Positions 34,424 through 46,542 of a stretch of 64,000 bases of DNA are shown piece after piece. Position 1 is the stretch's first letter. The number at the start of each line of letters is the position of its first letter. The notes below the pieces were generated by a model that ran no database searches, was not told where the DNA came from, and saw only the letters and a list, made by a program, of their open reading frames with translations. The position numbers were made by a program, and so were the translations under genes. Origin of the DNA: Argopecten irradians (taxonomy: Eukaryota > Mollusca > Bivalvia > Pectinida > Pectinidae); NCBI RefSeq assembly GCF_041381155.1, contig NC_091140.1:27444952-27508951 (forward strand). Direction: 5' to 3'.

Positions 34424-35668
34424 TAGGTCATCTGACCCAAAGGGCCTACAGCATGCTGGCATGAAGGCCTACCAAGTGTGTTCAAATGAATGACCTTGAT
34501 CTTCAATCAAGGTCACAGGGGTCAAATAGGCTAAAATCTTTAAACAAATTCTTCTCAATAACTGAAAGACCCAGGGTACTGCAATCTGATTAAAATACAG
34601 ATCCTTATTATCACTACTTGGGTAAGAGGATTTAACAACATCCCATTAGGGGTCATGTCCAGGTGACCTTTGGAGATAGCCGATCAAATTGCTGCCTACA
34701 AAATCTTAAAGGTGAATTTCTGTGGACGAAATTGTTTATGAAAGCTGTCAGAATTATTTTCATGTAGGTAGTCATCTTGCCCAAAGAACACAACAAAGCC
34801 AATTGCATATGTATATTGGGGCAAAATGGCATTGTCAATTCATTAAGCAATGTAAAGAAAATTAATTTGATGTGAAGTACACATGGTATAAAGGTCATCC
34901 AAACATGACCCCTCATGGGATGTTGTCAGATCCTCTATTGTACGGAGTGGTTATAAGCATCTGCATTTCAATCATATTGAGGGTACTGATATTTGTCCTG
35001 TAACATGCTGGGATGAAGGTCACCAAGTTTGTTCAAATGAATGACCTTAATGGTCATTCAAGGTCACAGGGGTCAAATAGGCTTAAACCTTTAAACACCT
35101 TCTTTTGAATAACTAAAAGGCCTATACCTTATATTAAGCCTGTGATAGCTGGGATGAAGAGCTACCTAGTTTGATTGAATGAATGACCTTGATAGTCATT
35201 CAAGGTTACATGGTTCAAATAGACTAAAACCTTTAACCAACTTCTTTCTAAGAGGCCTAGAGACCTGATATTAAGCCTGTGATATGCTGGGATGAAGGGC
35301 TATAAAGTTTGTTTAAAATGAATTACCTTGACCTTCATTTAAGGTCACAGGGGTCAAAAAAATTTAAACTACTTCTTGTGAATAACTAAGAGGCCTATAC
35401 CTTATATTTGGCATGTGATTTGATTAAAATCTTTAAATGACTTCTTGTAAATAACTAAGAGGCCTAGAGACTGGATATTGGACTTGTAGCATGGTGTGGA
35501 TGAAGGGACCTTCATTAATGGTCTAATTCATCAAATATATAAGAACCTGAACTTCTTCTATTAAAAGAGCTCTGTTGTATTGCCTTAATTGTTTGCCACT
35601 ACTATATTCTTTGAGGTGTTTTATTGTGCCAGTAGTCAGATGACCGTTAAGGCCCATGGGCCTCTTGT
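34424..35668. mobile_element. Helentron-like element in the last ARAP intron
   Basis: The left end AGGTCATCTGACCCAAAGGG and right end GTCAGATGACCGTTAAGGCC then CATGGGCCTCTTGT match the copy at 19573-21371. The tandem core is decayed (about five units of GCTGGGATGAAGGGCTAC with CAAGGTCACAGGGGTC). A MITE interrupts it at 34582-34979. Confidence 0.8.
34582..34979. mobile_element. 398-bp MITE with long TIRs and 9-bp target duplication
   Basis: The left end CAATCTGATTAAAATACAGA is matched in reverse by the right end (CTGCATTTCAATCATATTG). The match extends imperfectly for about 90 bp, including AACAACATCCCATTAGGGGT and its reverse. AGGGTACTG flanks it at 34573-34581 and 34980-34988. A 9-bp duplication with long TIRs suggests a Mutator-like MITE. 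No transposase is present. Confidence 0.82.
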
Positions 35669-35754
35669 TTTACTTTCTCTTTAATTCCTAGCAGCTAACT
35701 GAATGTTATTGAGATTTTACTGAATGGTGTACTAATTGTATCACTCTCTTTCAG

Positions 35755-38700
35755 ATCCAGTCTCTGTCAGAGGGCTGACCTATAAATGTCCTAGATATTG
35801 ACCTTGAACTCCTGACATCACAGGAAACCTGTTTATTGGACAAGGTCATAGTTTTCAAAACGAAGGAGACAGTTATAGGAAGGGTTTGTTCAGTAGGCGA
35901 AAAAGTCACCTGAGTCATTCAAGATTCCTATGACTCATGCGAAGATGTCTGTGTGTGAAACTAGAGAGAGAATCTCCATAAAACACCACATCAACTTCAT
36001 CCTCTTTACAGGAATGCCTTTCTGTGTACTGTACAAGAGGAGGGTCCCACAAATACATTACATCAGACCAGGTCAGAAAGGTCACCACTAGAATGTGACT
36101 CTTTTAAGATGATGTTTGACATGATTCTTCTGCAAAAGATAAATCCCTTGTGATGATATAAGGTGGAGGAATAGAGAGAGATAGAAGTCGTTATCTCTAA
36201 TTGGTTTGGTCCTGTTTCCAGACCTACCAAACATTGTGTGCAATAAGATGTAAGAGGACTGCTGGTGGGAAGTGTGATCACTAGGGCCAATTTGTTGTGA
36301 ACATTCATACTAGCCAAATGTACATAGCCTTGTCTATCAGTTAAATATTGACATGTGTGTTATTGTTACTTAAAAATCTCACATTCAATCTCGTGGATAC
36401 ATCCATATATATATATATGTTCAATATGATTTAGTTGTTGTATTTTTGTCTACTTAATGGCAGAAAAACAACCGAGAAACACAAATGAACATTCTAGAAC
36501 AAAATCCCCAATGGGGAGGCATATCCTAGCCATGAAGTATGTCTAAAAAGTCTGACAAAACTTCAACACTTCCTTGACATGGAGAATTGGTCCTGTGTTG
36601 AATGTCATATCCAAACCTTATTTGTGTCGACCTGTACATGTAGGTAGGATTCTACATTGTCAGAGTGGATATCCTCTCTAATCACCCTGTGGGAGTTCTC
36701 TGCTACACAGGCACACATATCTATACACTAGTGGTATAAGCTGGTATTGTCATGTGAACTAGCTCATTGTATCAGCTGTTAGCTACCTAAACCAATACAG
36801 AAGATTGAGAAGGCCAATCACTTAATATGCCTTGCCGTGCAGGGTAAAATGGATTATGTCTCTCCCATGGATGTTAATGTCTGACCCAGATACACAACAA
36901 TAGCACTGGCAGACTTGTTTCTTCTAGAGAGAAACACTATTATAGGAGTGATTAAATATGGAGATATATATTTCAGAACAAATTGTTGCAGTTGTGATGT
37001 GAATTTTTTGCTATATTTTTATGTGTATATTTGTTCATAATTTATGAATGTTTGCATAATGCATTATGCTTTAGCTGTGATCTTTATATAGAGAGGTGAA
37101 TATTGAACAATTAACTGCTTGTCTGTACTTCCAATATAAAAGCTATTTATAGTATATGGCATTGTTAGCACCACAGAGACACAGCACAGACATACCACAG
37201 CCTCCCAAAATACACACTAACTCACCACATACCGCACATCACGTACAAGGGAGGCAACTCTGATATAGAATGTAATACACGATCACTCAACCAACCAAGC
37301 ATACCACAGCCTCCCAAAATACACACTAACTCACCACATACCGCACATCACGTACAAGGGAGGCCACTCTGATATAGAATGTAATACACGATCACTCAAC
37401 CAACCAAGCATACCACAGCCTCCCAAAATACACACTAACTCACCACATACCATACATCACGTACAAGGGAGGCAACTCTGATATAGAATGTTGCACATGA
37501 TCACTCAACCAACCAAACATACTTTTCAACACCTCCAAAATGCTTATTGTGGAAAAATTGATAAAACATGTTCATATCTGATGCTTTTAGGCAACAATTG
37601 CTTTTAAATTACCAAAATTTGATAAAATCTAGCTACACATTCTTTTTTCCAAAGACTTGAGTGTTTGGTGGTATTTTGATAGGATAAGGATAAGCTGTAT
37701 AATGATGGTTAGTTGTGAATATTGTTGATGTCTTTGTATCTTTGTTTATATGGTGCTTCTATATATTGATTTAGTTACTGTAAACAAACTAGAGAACAGA
37801 GAAGTAATTAAGTTTCAATATATCGGAACTAATGCAATAGAGTCACCACAAATTTGTTGTTACAACTGAAAATTAAATTGACTTGAAAAATAAGTTTGTT
37901 TAATATATCCAGGGGTATTTTCTACAGATACAATGATGTATTGACATGTGATAATTCACTTTATCTGATTCCATGATAGTCTTGTTGCATACAGAATTGT
38001 TATGAATACAATTCAAACTTGACACTTTTCAGCATAATTAGCATTCAACTTTTTAAAATGTTTTAATTCCCAAAGATATTTTTTTATATACAAAGTGCTT
38101 TTTTAATATCATACATTCCAGAAACGCCCTGAATCTAAAATAACACATATCTTGAAATTTTATAGAATGTATAATATTATTACGAAGTTCTCAAGTAATG
38201 TATTTCTATTGTATTTTTGGAAGATCACACCTTAATCAACCTTATTGTTATAAAAGGTTAGTCATTCTAATTAAATACATTTTGTAATACTTGGTACTAT
38301 CTTCTGTTTACACAAAAGCCTCAAGCTTATTTTTTCTAAAATTACAAAATATTTTCTACTGTCATAGACTACAGTAAGTGTAACTGTTTTGTAAACCTAC
38401 AAACAAAAGCAGTTAAAAAAATATTTTAGAATAATTTCCATATATTTCCCCTCTATGTTAAAATTTTAGAGATAATTCTGAAATGGGACAATGCAAATTA
38501 AAATTGATGATATGTTACTGTGCTCAAATTCCCTGTTCCCTCTATAGGTATTAACTATATTCACTACGTATAGTTAATTGAAAAGAATAAAATGTGAATA
38601 TTAATTAAATGTATATGATGTAAATATTTTTACAGATGGAGGAAGGGTTTGGTGCCAAATGTTATTAAAGCTGTAATTATATTCACTGTATATGATAAAG

Positions 38701-41150
38701 TAAGATGTACAAGTTATTGTACAAGTTAGTAGACATGCGGTAGTATAACTGGTATTGTTTGTAATAAACAGACACTTTACATCTATAGTTTGTTATAAAA
38801 ATGATGCAAAAATTAATTGTGGATAATATTTTTTTTACCCCTAATGAAATTTGGAGGTATCTACTGTAGTGTTGCCTTTGTCTGCCCTTCTTACCTAGTT
38901 GAATCATGCCACATCCAGTTTCGATTTGATATGTAGGTTGGGAAGATATGTCTAACTGACATTTCTATTTCTACGAGTTTATAACGATAGTTAAATATTA
39001 TTTTAGGTATATGTGGCGCTATTAATTTAGCAGGTAAAGTGGAAACAATTACTGTTTTAGACAATATCTACTTTGTAATATGTACAAGGATTTTTTTGAC
39101 AGAGAATAATAATAAAGTTTATTAGAGGTACTATTTAAATAAGAATTATGTCGTGATATGGTGCCTGCTGTTCAATGCTATTTCAATTTATTATTGAAAA
39201 GAAATTATGTTGAAATGAAATTTGATATCATAGGGTAACCTAGTAGCTATCAGACTATGTATTTCTAGTTTTAAATTATTACAAATTGTTTTTATTGATG
39301 TAAAAGAAATTGTAATTGTTAAGTACATTTATGTATTATTGAAAGTGAGCATGTGCAAATTGTTTGTATGGTATAGGGTATATTATCATATTAATTTGGG
39401 CTATTTTAGTCAATGTAGAGTATGTTATACAAGCCAAAGCCGTTGTAAAGTTCGGGTATTAACATTTTTGTTCATTATATATACTGTTACAGTAACACTT
39501 TATCACTACAATAAACAGTTGACTCCTGAGTATGGACAGTACCACTACCAAACAGAACATTAGTGCTGCACTGTTGTACAGTGGTTTTGTGGTTTGTCTT
39601 ATCGAAAGGAATTATTCACCAAAATGTACCTATATAATTGTACCTATACCAATATTTTTATAACCTGAAAACCTGATCTGAGCAAACTTTTATTTCTGAT
39701 AGATTCAAATATACAAATAAATAATGATCAATGAAATGTTACGTTTTGAAATCATTGTGTATATTTTTGCACAATTTAACAATACTTTTTCCAATTCATA
39801 ATTGTGTACACCTTTATCATCAAGTTTGATACCTAAAGACTTAGTGTAATGATGTAATTAAAAAAAGAAAGACCATTGTCTGAAATCCTACGTCCTGATG
39901 AAGGATACAAGTAAGCTGTTAATTTTAAGAGGAGAAAAGTGAATTGCAATAATGATAGTAACAATTTACCAGTAAATGTCAATTTAGATTGACAAAAAAT
40001 ATCTCTGAAGCCGTTCAACTGATAGAGAATAGAACAAAGAATTTGTTTACACTGAAAGCTCAAAATGGTTGTCTTGTTTATGACTCGAAGAATTTCTAAA
40101 TTTCTTTCAACTTAATTATACATGCAGTAGTGTTTGTTGACCCCAGGTGTAAAAACCAACTTAATTATACATACAGCAGTGTTTGTTGGTCCTATGTGTA
40201 ACAAAATAGACACGTAACCTACTCACCTGTATGCAGTTTGTCCTCACATAGATCATGGAGTCGTAAATGTTACCACATCCTTGATTGCCAGGGATTACAA
40301 TCACTTACGATCTGCATAAGGAACACAATTGACCACAACCCATAGAAATCGAGGATGACGTTACCATGGATATCAAAAAAGGGAGAGAACTTATATAGGC
40401 ATTGTGTTCAATCCCTTTTCTTTTTAATTGAAATAAAATTTTGTTGAAATTGATATAAAAAAAAAACTCAGTATCAATTAATATTCAGTCCTAACACAAT
40501 TCTATTGTTACCATTGATTAATTCACAACATGTTTCTCTTCATCACCATCTATATGAATGTTATTTTCCTGACATATATACATAATCATTTGAATTCTAT
40601 CCAATCTGTCTATATGTTTCTCCTATGATATACAGAAGTGAATTCTATGTTTCGGAATTTCAGGGTTCTATTTGTAAGTATTTGATAAATTAGTCATTGT
40701 TTAAAGAAATCTTCATTCTGTCATCTACTGTTCTATCTAATTGATACAAATCTGTAAATTTCTCATACTCTCGTTTGTAATGCACGAAACGCTTTAATCA
40801 CAAAAATTAAGGGGAGATAATTATGTGTAATGGGATTGGATAGAGAATAACTTGTGTAGTAAATGAATGTAATTAAAACTGGATTAGGGGTACTGTACAA
40901 CTATAACATGTAATGACTTGCTATATAAAGTAACTATGCGGCTTTGAATATCCTTATGCAATGTTGACTTACTGATGTTTACATGTAGAATTATATTATG
41001 CATGTTAAAACATTCCACAAAAGTACACGTTACAATATTAAAATTTATATCGTGACTTTATACCAATACAGAATGAAATCATATATGTTTTTTATGGCAT
41101 ATTCACATGTTATATTCCAATAAAACTTTACAGAGGTTAAATTATGACGT
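35755..41150 (+). other. ARAP: likely ARAP 3' UTR and downstream DNA
   Basis: After TTTCAG the 3' UTR resumes. If read, this exon would give only a few codons (IQSLSEG stop), so it matters as coding only with alternative splicing of the last coding exon. The region is long and AT-rich with no coding exon I can support. AATAAA signals occur in several places (near 38585, 39109, 39525 and 41119). The one at 41119-41124 is the last before the convergent gap. The true end is unknown. Confidence 0.5.
37192..37520. repeat. three tandem 109-bp units derived from a SINE
   Basis: Units start ACCACAGCCTCCCAAAATAC, include CATACCGCACATCACGTACA and end CAACCAACCAAGCAT. The words match the SINE at 3698-3924 (CCGCAGTCTCCCAAAACACG, CACACCGCATACATGGGAGG). 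The copies are almost identical, so the tripling looks recent. Confidence 0.88.
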
Positions 41151-41289
41151 GGTTTTTTTTCTGTTGAATTTTCCCAATCTGCTCATCAATGTGTGTGCCA
41201 CAATAGATTGTGGAGTTATCTCGATCACCATAAGCTAGTGAGGATTTTTGTTTGCCTTCAACTCTATATAACATGAACAGTGTAAGCAA

Positions 41290-41860
41290 GTTCTGTTTGT
41301 GCTTCACTCAGTGTATCCAGGGGTTACATTCACTGTTGTTATATCCACCCCTACACTATCTCATAGTAAAATTGACGTCTCTATTTGAGCATGTAGTTTG
41401 TTTAGTTTTACGTCCTATTAACAGCCAGGGTCATGTAAGGACGTGCCAGGTTTGTTGGTGGAGGAAAGCCGGAGTACCCGGAGAAAAACCACCGGCCAGT
41501 GGTCAGTACCTGGCAACTGCCCCACATGGGATTCGAACCCGCATCCCAGAGGTGGAGGGCTTGTGGTAATATGTCGGGACATCTTAACCACTCGGCCACC
41601 GCGGCCCCCATTTGAGCATGTAGTTTGGTCATTTGATGTGCATCAAAATAATTGAATAATGGTACACTGTGAATGACTGTGTGTCTTTGAAGTTAAGCGC
41701 CACTCTCTCTGTATTCTTCTTCTGACCTGTGATTGGTCAATTTTTCTCTCCTGAACTGCCTTAAAATTTTCTATGAGATAGTCCAGGGGTGGATATAACG
41801 ACTGTGAAAGTAACCCTTTGAGTATATCGAGGATACACTTGGTGATATTGCTTAGCATCA
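41290..41860. repeat. inverted pair of a dispersed repeat, with a SINE between
   Basis: The left arm at 41310-41375 (ATCCAGGGGTTACATTCACT, GTTATATCCACCCC, ACTATCTCATAGTAAAATT) is matched in reverse at 41780-41845 (CTATGAGATAGTCCAGGGGT, GGATATAACGACTGTGAAAG). Single arms recur at about 49400-49465 and 58540-58610, with a weaker one near 52555. Confidence 0.7.
41401..41609 (-). mobile_element. tRNA-derived SINE with 18-bp target duplication
   Basis: Read on the minus strand it starts GGGGGCCGCGGTGG. It has an A-box-like TGGCCGAGTGGTTAAG and a B-box-like GGTTCGAATCC. The body GTACTGACCACTGGCCGGTG follows, and the tail is CCTTACATGACCCTGGCTGT then TAATAGGACG. ATTTGAGCATGTAGTTTG flanks it perfectly at 41383-41400 and 41610-41627. 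The perfect duplication and clean promoter boxes suggest a young insertion. Short open frames here (41252-41655) are not genes. Confidence 0.92.
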
Positions 41861-42329
41861 ACCATTTAAATTTAATGTCGTTGGTAGCTTCCTAAAATCA
41901 AGCATGAAGAATTCGATAACTTTCAGTGAATTTAATGTAATTGGTACCAGACCAGACGAGTCTGAAGGTTTACTCACCTCATAATTTAGCTAAAATGCTT
42001 TCAATCTACCGTACTTGTAGCAGAATCTATTACGTGTGTCGTATGTATAAGGAGTGTGATGTCTACTCAAAATGTTTAGGGTGCCCATTGGCCAATACAT
42101 GTATTTATATTAAATCACTAGCACGCCTGATCTTGGGTGTTGTTACACATGTCCATTTCCCCTCATCCTGATTAGAGTTACTTCCCTTCATTTTACTCTG
42201 TCAGTAGCGTGAACATAGCAGACAACTGGATGGCAGGTTTGAGGCTAGAATGCCTGTTACTATCCTTTTTGAAGTCAGTGGTTTGTCTTGTAAAAGCTTG
42301 ATCACATGTCCTTAAATGTCCATTGCAGA
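41861..42329. other. intergenic DNA
   Basis: This lies between convergent ARAP and ATG101. A 76-codon plus frame at 41941-42171 has no recognised similarity. I see nothing else. Confidence 0.5.
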
Positions 42330-43012
42330 TTTGTTAGAACAGCAGATCAGATTTGTTTGAACAGCAGATTTGTTAGAACAGCAGATTTATCAGAACAGCA
42401 AATTTGTTAGAACAGCAGATTTGTTAGAACATCAAATTTGTTAGAAAAGCAGATTTGTTAGAACAGCAGATTTGTTTTAACAGCAGATATGTTAGAACAG
42501 CAGCTTTATTAGGACAGCAAATATGTTAGAACAGCAGATTTGTTAGAACAACAGATTTGTTAGAACAGCAAATTTGTTAGAACAGCAGATTTGTTAGAAC
42601 AGCAGATTTGTTTGAACAGCAGATTTGTTAGAACAGCAGCTTTATTAGAACAGCAAATGTGTTAGAACAGCAGATTTGTTAGAACAGCAAATTTGTTAGA
42701 ACAACAGATTTGTTAGAACAGCAAATTTGTTAGAACAACAGATTTGTTAGAACAGCAAATTTGTTAGAACAGCAAATTTGTTAGAACAACAGATTTGTTA
42801 GAACAGCAAATTTGTTAGAACAGCAGATTTGTTAGAACAGCAAATTTGTTAGAACAGCAAACTTGTTAGAACAGCAGATTTGTTAGAACAGCAGATCTGT
42901 TAAAACTACAGATTTATTAGAACAACAGATTTGTTAAAACAGCAGATTTCTTAGAACAGCAGATTTGTTAGCAGATTTGTTAGAACAGCAGATTTGTTAG
43001 AACAGCAGATTT
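42330..43012. repeat. 17-bp minisatellite
   Basis: The unit is TTTGTTAGAACAGCAGA, in about 39 copies, with variants GCAAA, ACAGA and TTATTAG. It is unrelated in sequence to the 17-bp array at 27080-29890. Confidence 0.95.
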
Positions 43013-44810
43013 GCTGTGTCTCCTATCCTTTATTTTTACTGTCACTTTTGACCTTATATTAATACAACCATTGTTAACATATCTAAACTATAAGGTATAA
43101 AAGAAATAATTCTCATATAAAAATAAACACTACTTTAAAATTAATTCAGGTGGTTTTATTTTGCATTTATTACTCAACAACCAAATACATTGATGTACAT
43201 TAAAAATATCTCAGCGCATCTCTACCAGGGGTAGCTTATGCAATGTACAAGTTTCACACAAATTTGAAACAAGTATCAGAGCTACACACTGACTAGTATG
43301 TTATATACATGGTAAAGATAATCAACTCTTTTATTCCTCTTTAACCATACAATCACATATTCACAGTCAACATCATTCAGGTGTACATTTGTTGCACACA
43401 GTATATTATTTTCTCCTAACATCTAACATGTATTGCTAAGAAAAAAAGTGTTTAATTCTGAATAGCACCAAACCAGATATAATTTTAATATCAATATCTG
43501 TTGTACAATAGACGTCGGCCTGTATAGCTAGTATATATACCTTATTACCTAGTATAAAGTCTATTACAGATTGTCTGTTACAACACTGAGTCTAAATTGA
43601 TCTATTTTTTAGTTATAAATATTATTATTTACTACTGGTATGCCTGTTCTAACTGGTGCTGGACTTTCTAAGTGAAAAAATATTGCTGTAGACCTGAATC
43701 AAATATAGACAACCAAAGTGCAGTTGTATTTCATTGATCATGATTGTAATATTACTACTACATGTAGTTACAACTCTCAAACAGCATTATTAGTTTTGAA
43801 CATATACCTCACCATTTCAAAGATAAAAACATGATTGAGTTACACAGGAATCAAACTTTACTCTCATCACCTACAAGAATCTTCACCGAGACCGAGCTAG
43901 CTTACACTACACACACATTTGTTGTGCCTTATAGCACAAACAGAAACATAACAGCCAAAAAATGACAATCTGGCACAGCAGCAATGGAAGTTAGCCACGG
44001 CTAGTTATGTACATGAACCATATACTGAATGGAAAGATAATCTAGCAGAAACATTTTTCAGGTATTTTTTCTCTAAATGTTTACACTATACATGTATATA
44101 TATGCTTTCCAGAAAGTTAATTTTCTTTACTTGAAGAATTGTCTTCCTGACTTTTTCATCCATTGATGCATGTACATGTAGTCTTTCATAGAAACGTGAA
44201 TATTTCTGTCACAAAACATTTTTCAACAACACATTTCTGGCCTTGTTTTTTTACTGAAATCTTATTACTACTGAAAAATATATCCATTACACTTGAACTT
44301 TGTCATTTGGCTAAATGAACACAGGTACATGTATATCAACCTTCTCTCAATATGAATTACAAATCAAACAAAAATTCACCATTATCTTACTAAGATCTCC
44401 AGCCCCACACTCCAATAGTATTTACCTGTAATACACATTTATTGTCAAAAAATACAAAATAAGGAAAGTAAATACCTTCACCTTGGAGGAAGCATATGTT
44501 TGTAATGTGTAAGGGATGATTGTGTGAAGTTCTTATTTTTCTGGTTATTGTCATGGAAATGAAAACTGATGTCACAAGAAAATGAAAACTGATGTCATGA
44601 GTTCTATCGCTGATAAGTATAGCGTACAAAATATCTATTGGTATGTAACATGTTTCATGTAAGTTATAGGTAAATTGTACTGACCATCAATTAAAGCAAA
44701 GCAATTGTTTTGTATACATTTTCTTTGCAACTAAAAATATACAATCAACTAAAGATTTTTCCATCTGAAAGTCTCATGACTCGATTACAAAGCTGAAGTA
44801 GCAACCTTCC
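43013..44810. other. intergenic or ATG101 3' UTR DNA
   Basis: AT-rich with no coding signal. Read on the minus strand, AATAAATGCAAAATAAAACC near 43150-43172 offers overlapping poly(A) signals that could end a long ATG101 3' UTR. That is inference only. Confidence 0.4.
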
Positions 44811-46075
44811 ATTATTGTACAGCTACGTATACTTGGTGGATTACAGTCAAGGTACCCCAGTCCATCATTGTACAGCTATGTATACTTGGTGGATTACAGT
44901 CAAGGTACCCCAGTCCATCATTGTACAGCTATGTATACTTGGTGGATTACAGTCAAGGTATCCCAGTCCATCATTGTACAGCTACATATACTTGGTGGAT
45001 CACAGTCAAGGTATCCCTGTCCATCATTGTACAGCTATGTATACTTGGTGGATTACAATCAAGGTACCCCAGTCTATCACTGTATAGCTATGTATGCTTG
45101 GTGGATTACAGTCAATGTATCCCTGTCCATCACTGTACAGCTATGTATACTTGGTGGATTACAGTCAAGGTACCCCAGTCCATCATTGTACAGCTAAGTA
45201 TGCTTGGTGGATTACAGTCAATGTATCCCAGTCTATCATTGTACAGCTACATATACTTGGTGGATTACAGTCAAGATACCCCAGTCTATCATTGTACAGC
45301 TACGTATACTTGGTTGATTACAGTCAAGGTACCCCAGTCTATCATTGTACAGCTACGTATACTTGGTGGATTACAGTCAAGGTACCACAGTCCATCATTG
45401 TACAGCTACATATACTTGGTGGATCACAGTCAAGGTATCCCAGTCCATCATTGTACAGCTACGTATACTTGGTGGATTACAGTCAAGGTATCCCAGTCCA
45501 TCATTGTACAGCTATGTATACTTGGTGGATTACAGTCAAGGTACCCCAGTCCATCATTGTACAGCTATGTATACTTGCTGGATTACAGTCAATGTATCCC
45601 TGTCCATCACTGTACAGCTATGTATACTTGGTGGATTACAGTCAAGGTACCCCAGTCTATCATTGTACAGCTACGTATACTTGGTGGATTACAGTCAAGG
45701 TACCCCAGTCCATCATTGTACAGCTATGTATACTTGGTGGATTACAGGCAATGTATCCCAGTCCATCATTGTACAGCTACATATACTTGGTGGATTACAG
45801 TCAAGATATCCCAGTCCATCATTGCACAGCTACATATACTTGGTGGATTACAGGCAATGTATCCCTGTCCATCACTGTACAGCTATGTATACTTGGTGGA
45901 TTACAGTCAAGGTATCCCAGTCCATCATTGCACAGCTACATATACTTGGTGGATTACAGTCAAGGTATCCCAGTCCATCATTGCACAGCTACATATACTT
46001 GGTGGATTACAGTCAAGGTATCCCAGTCCATCATTGTATAGCTACATATACTTGGTGGATTACAGTCAAGGTACC
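44811..46075. repeat. 53-bp minisatellite downstream of ATG101
   Basis: The unit holds TGTACAGCTATGTATACTTG, GTGGATTACAGTCAAGGTAC and CCCAGTCCATCAT, in about 24 copies with common variants GGTATCCC and AATGTATCCC. Because 53 is not a multiple of three and the unit lacks stops, all three plus frames stay open for hundreds of codons. These frames are not supported as genes. Confidence 0.95.
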
Positions 46076-46542
46076 CTAGATAGAAAGACAATCCTCTGCT
46101 TAATAAAATACACTGTCTTCAACAGACGATCACTCATAAACACAAGGTACAATGTAGTAAAACAGTCAGCTGCTCCATCACTGCATCATACACTGTACAT
46201 AATGTATATGTAGTCATGTCAGACAACCCTGCTTTACATCCTCTATGAAGACCCCACTTTAGTTCTCTTAGTCCATGCTATATTAGACAACTGCCACTCT
46301 TCTTTGGATGATGTAATAAAGCCCTGTCACTTTACTCTGAAGATGACAATACAAGATGGACAGTGCTAATGCTGACATTACTAGATCAGTTTTATCTAAA
46401 ACTGACCTTCTGGACCCCGGACCACAGTTTTTAAAGATGAGTCTGATGACAAACACAGTCAAAGATTAGCATCTGCTGACAAAGCTACGACAGCAGCCAG
46501 CTGGTGTGATATATATACAGATACCTAAGGTATAGGCATTCA

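Noticed and set aside
34653..34916. 87-codon minus-strand frame
   Set aside because: It lies wholly inside the 398-bp MITE and shows no transposase motif.
34152..35790. Alternative ARAP C-terminus using IQSLSEG from exon 35755
   Set aside because: The preceding exon has an in-frame stop at 34188 before its donor, so normal splicing leaves this as UTR.
41565..41609. tRNA gene on the minus strand
   Set aside because: A-box and B-box words are present, but they belong to a SINE with a tail and target duplication. A full cloverleaf is not evident.
41252..41655. Open frames of 70-105 codons on both strands
   Set aside because: They overlap the SINE and its flanks. The words come from the SINE body.
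44815..46213. A 430-codon open frame and two overlapping long frames
   Set aside because: All three frames are open only because the 53-bp unit lacks stops. They are kept as a finding, not as genes.
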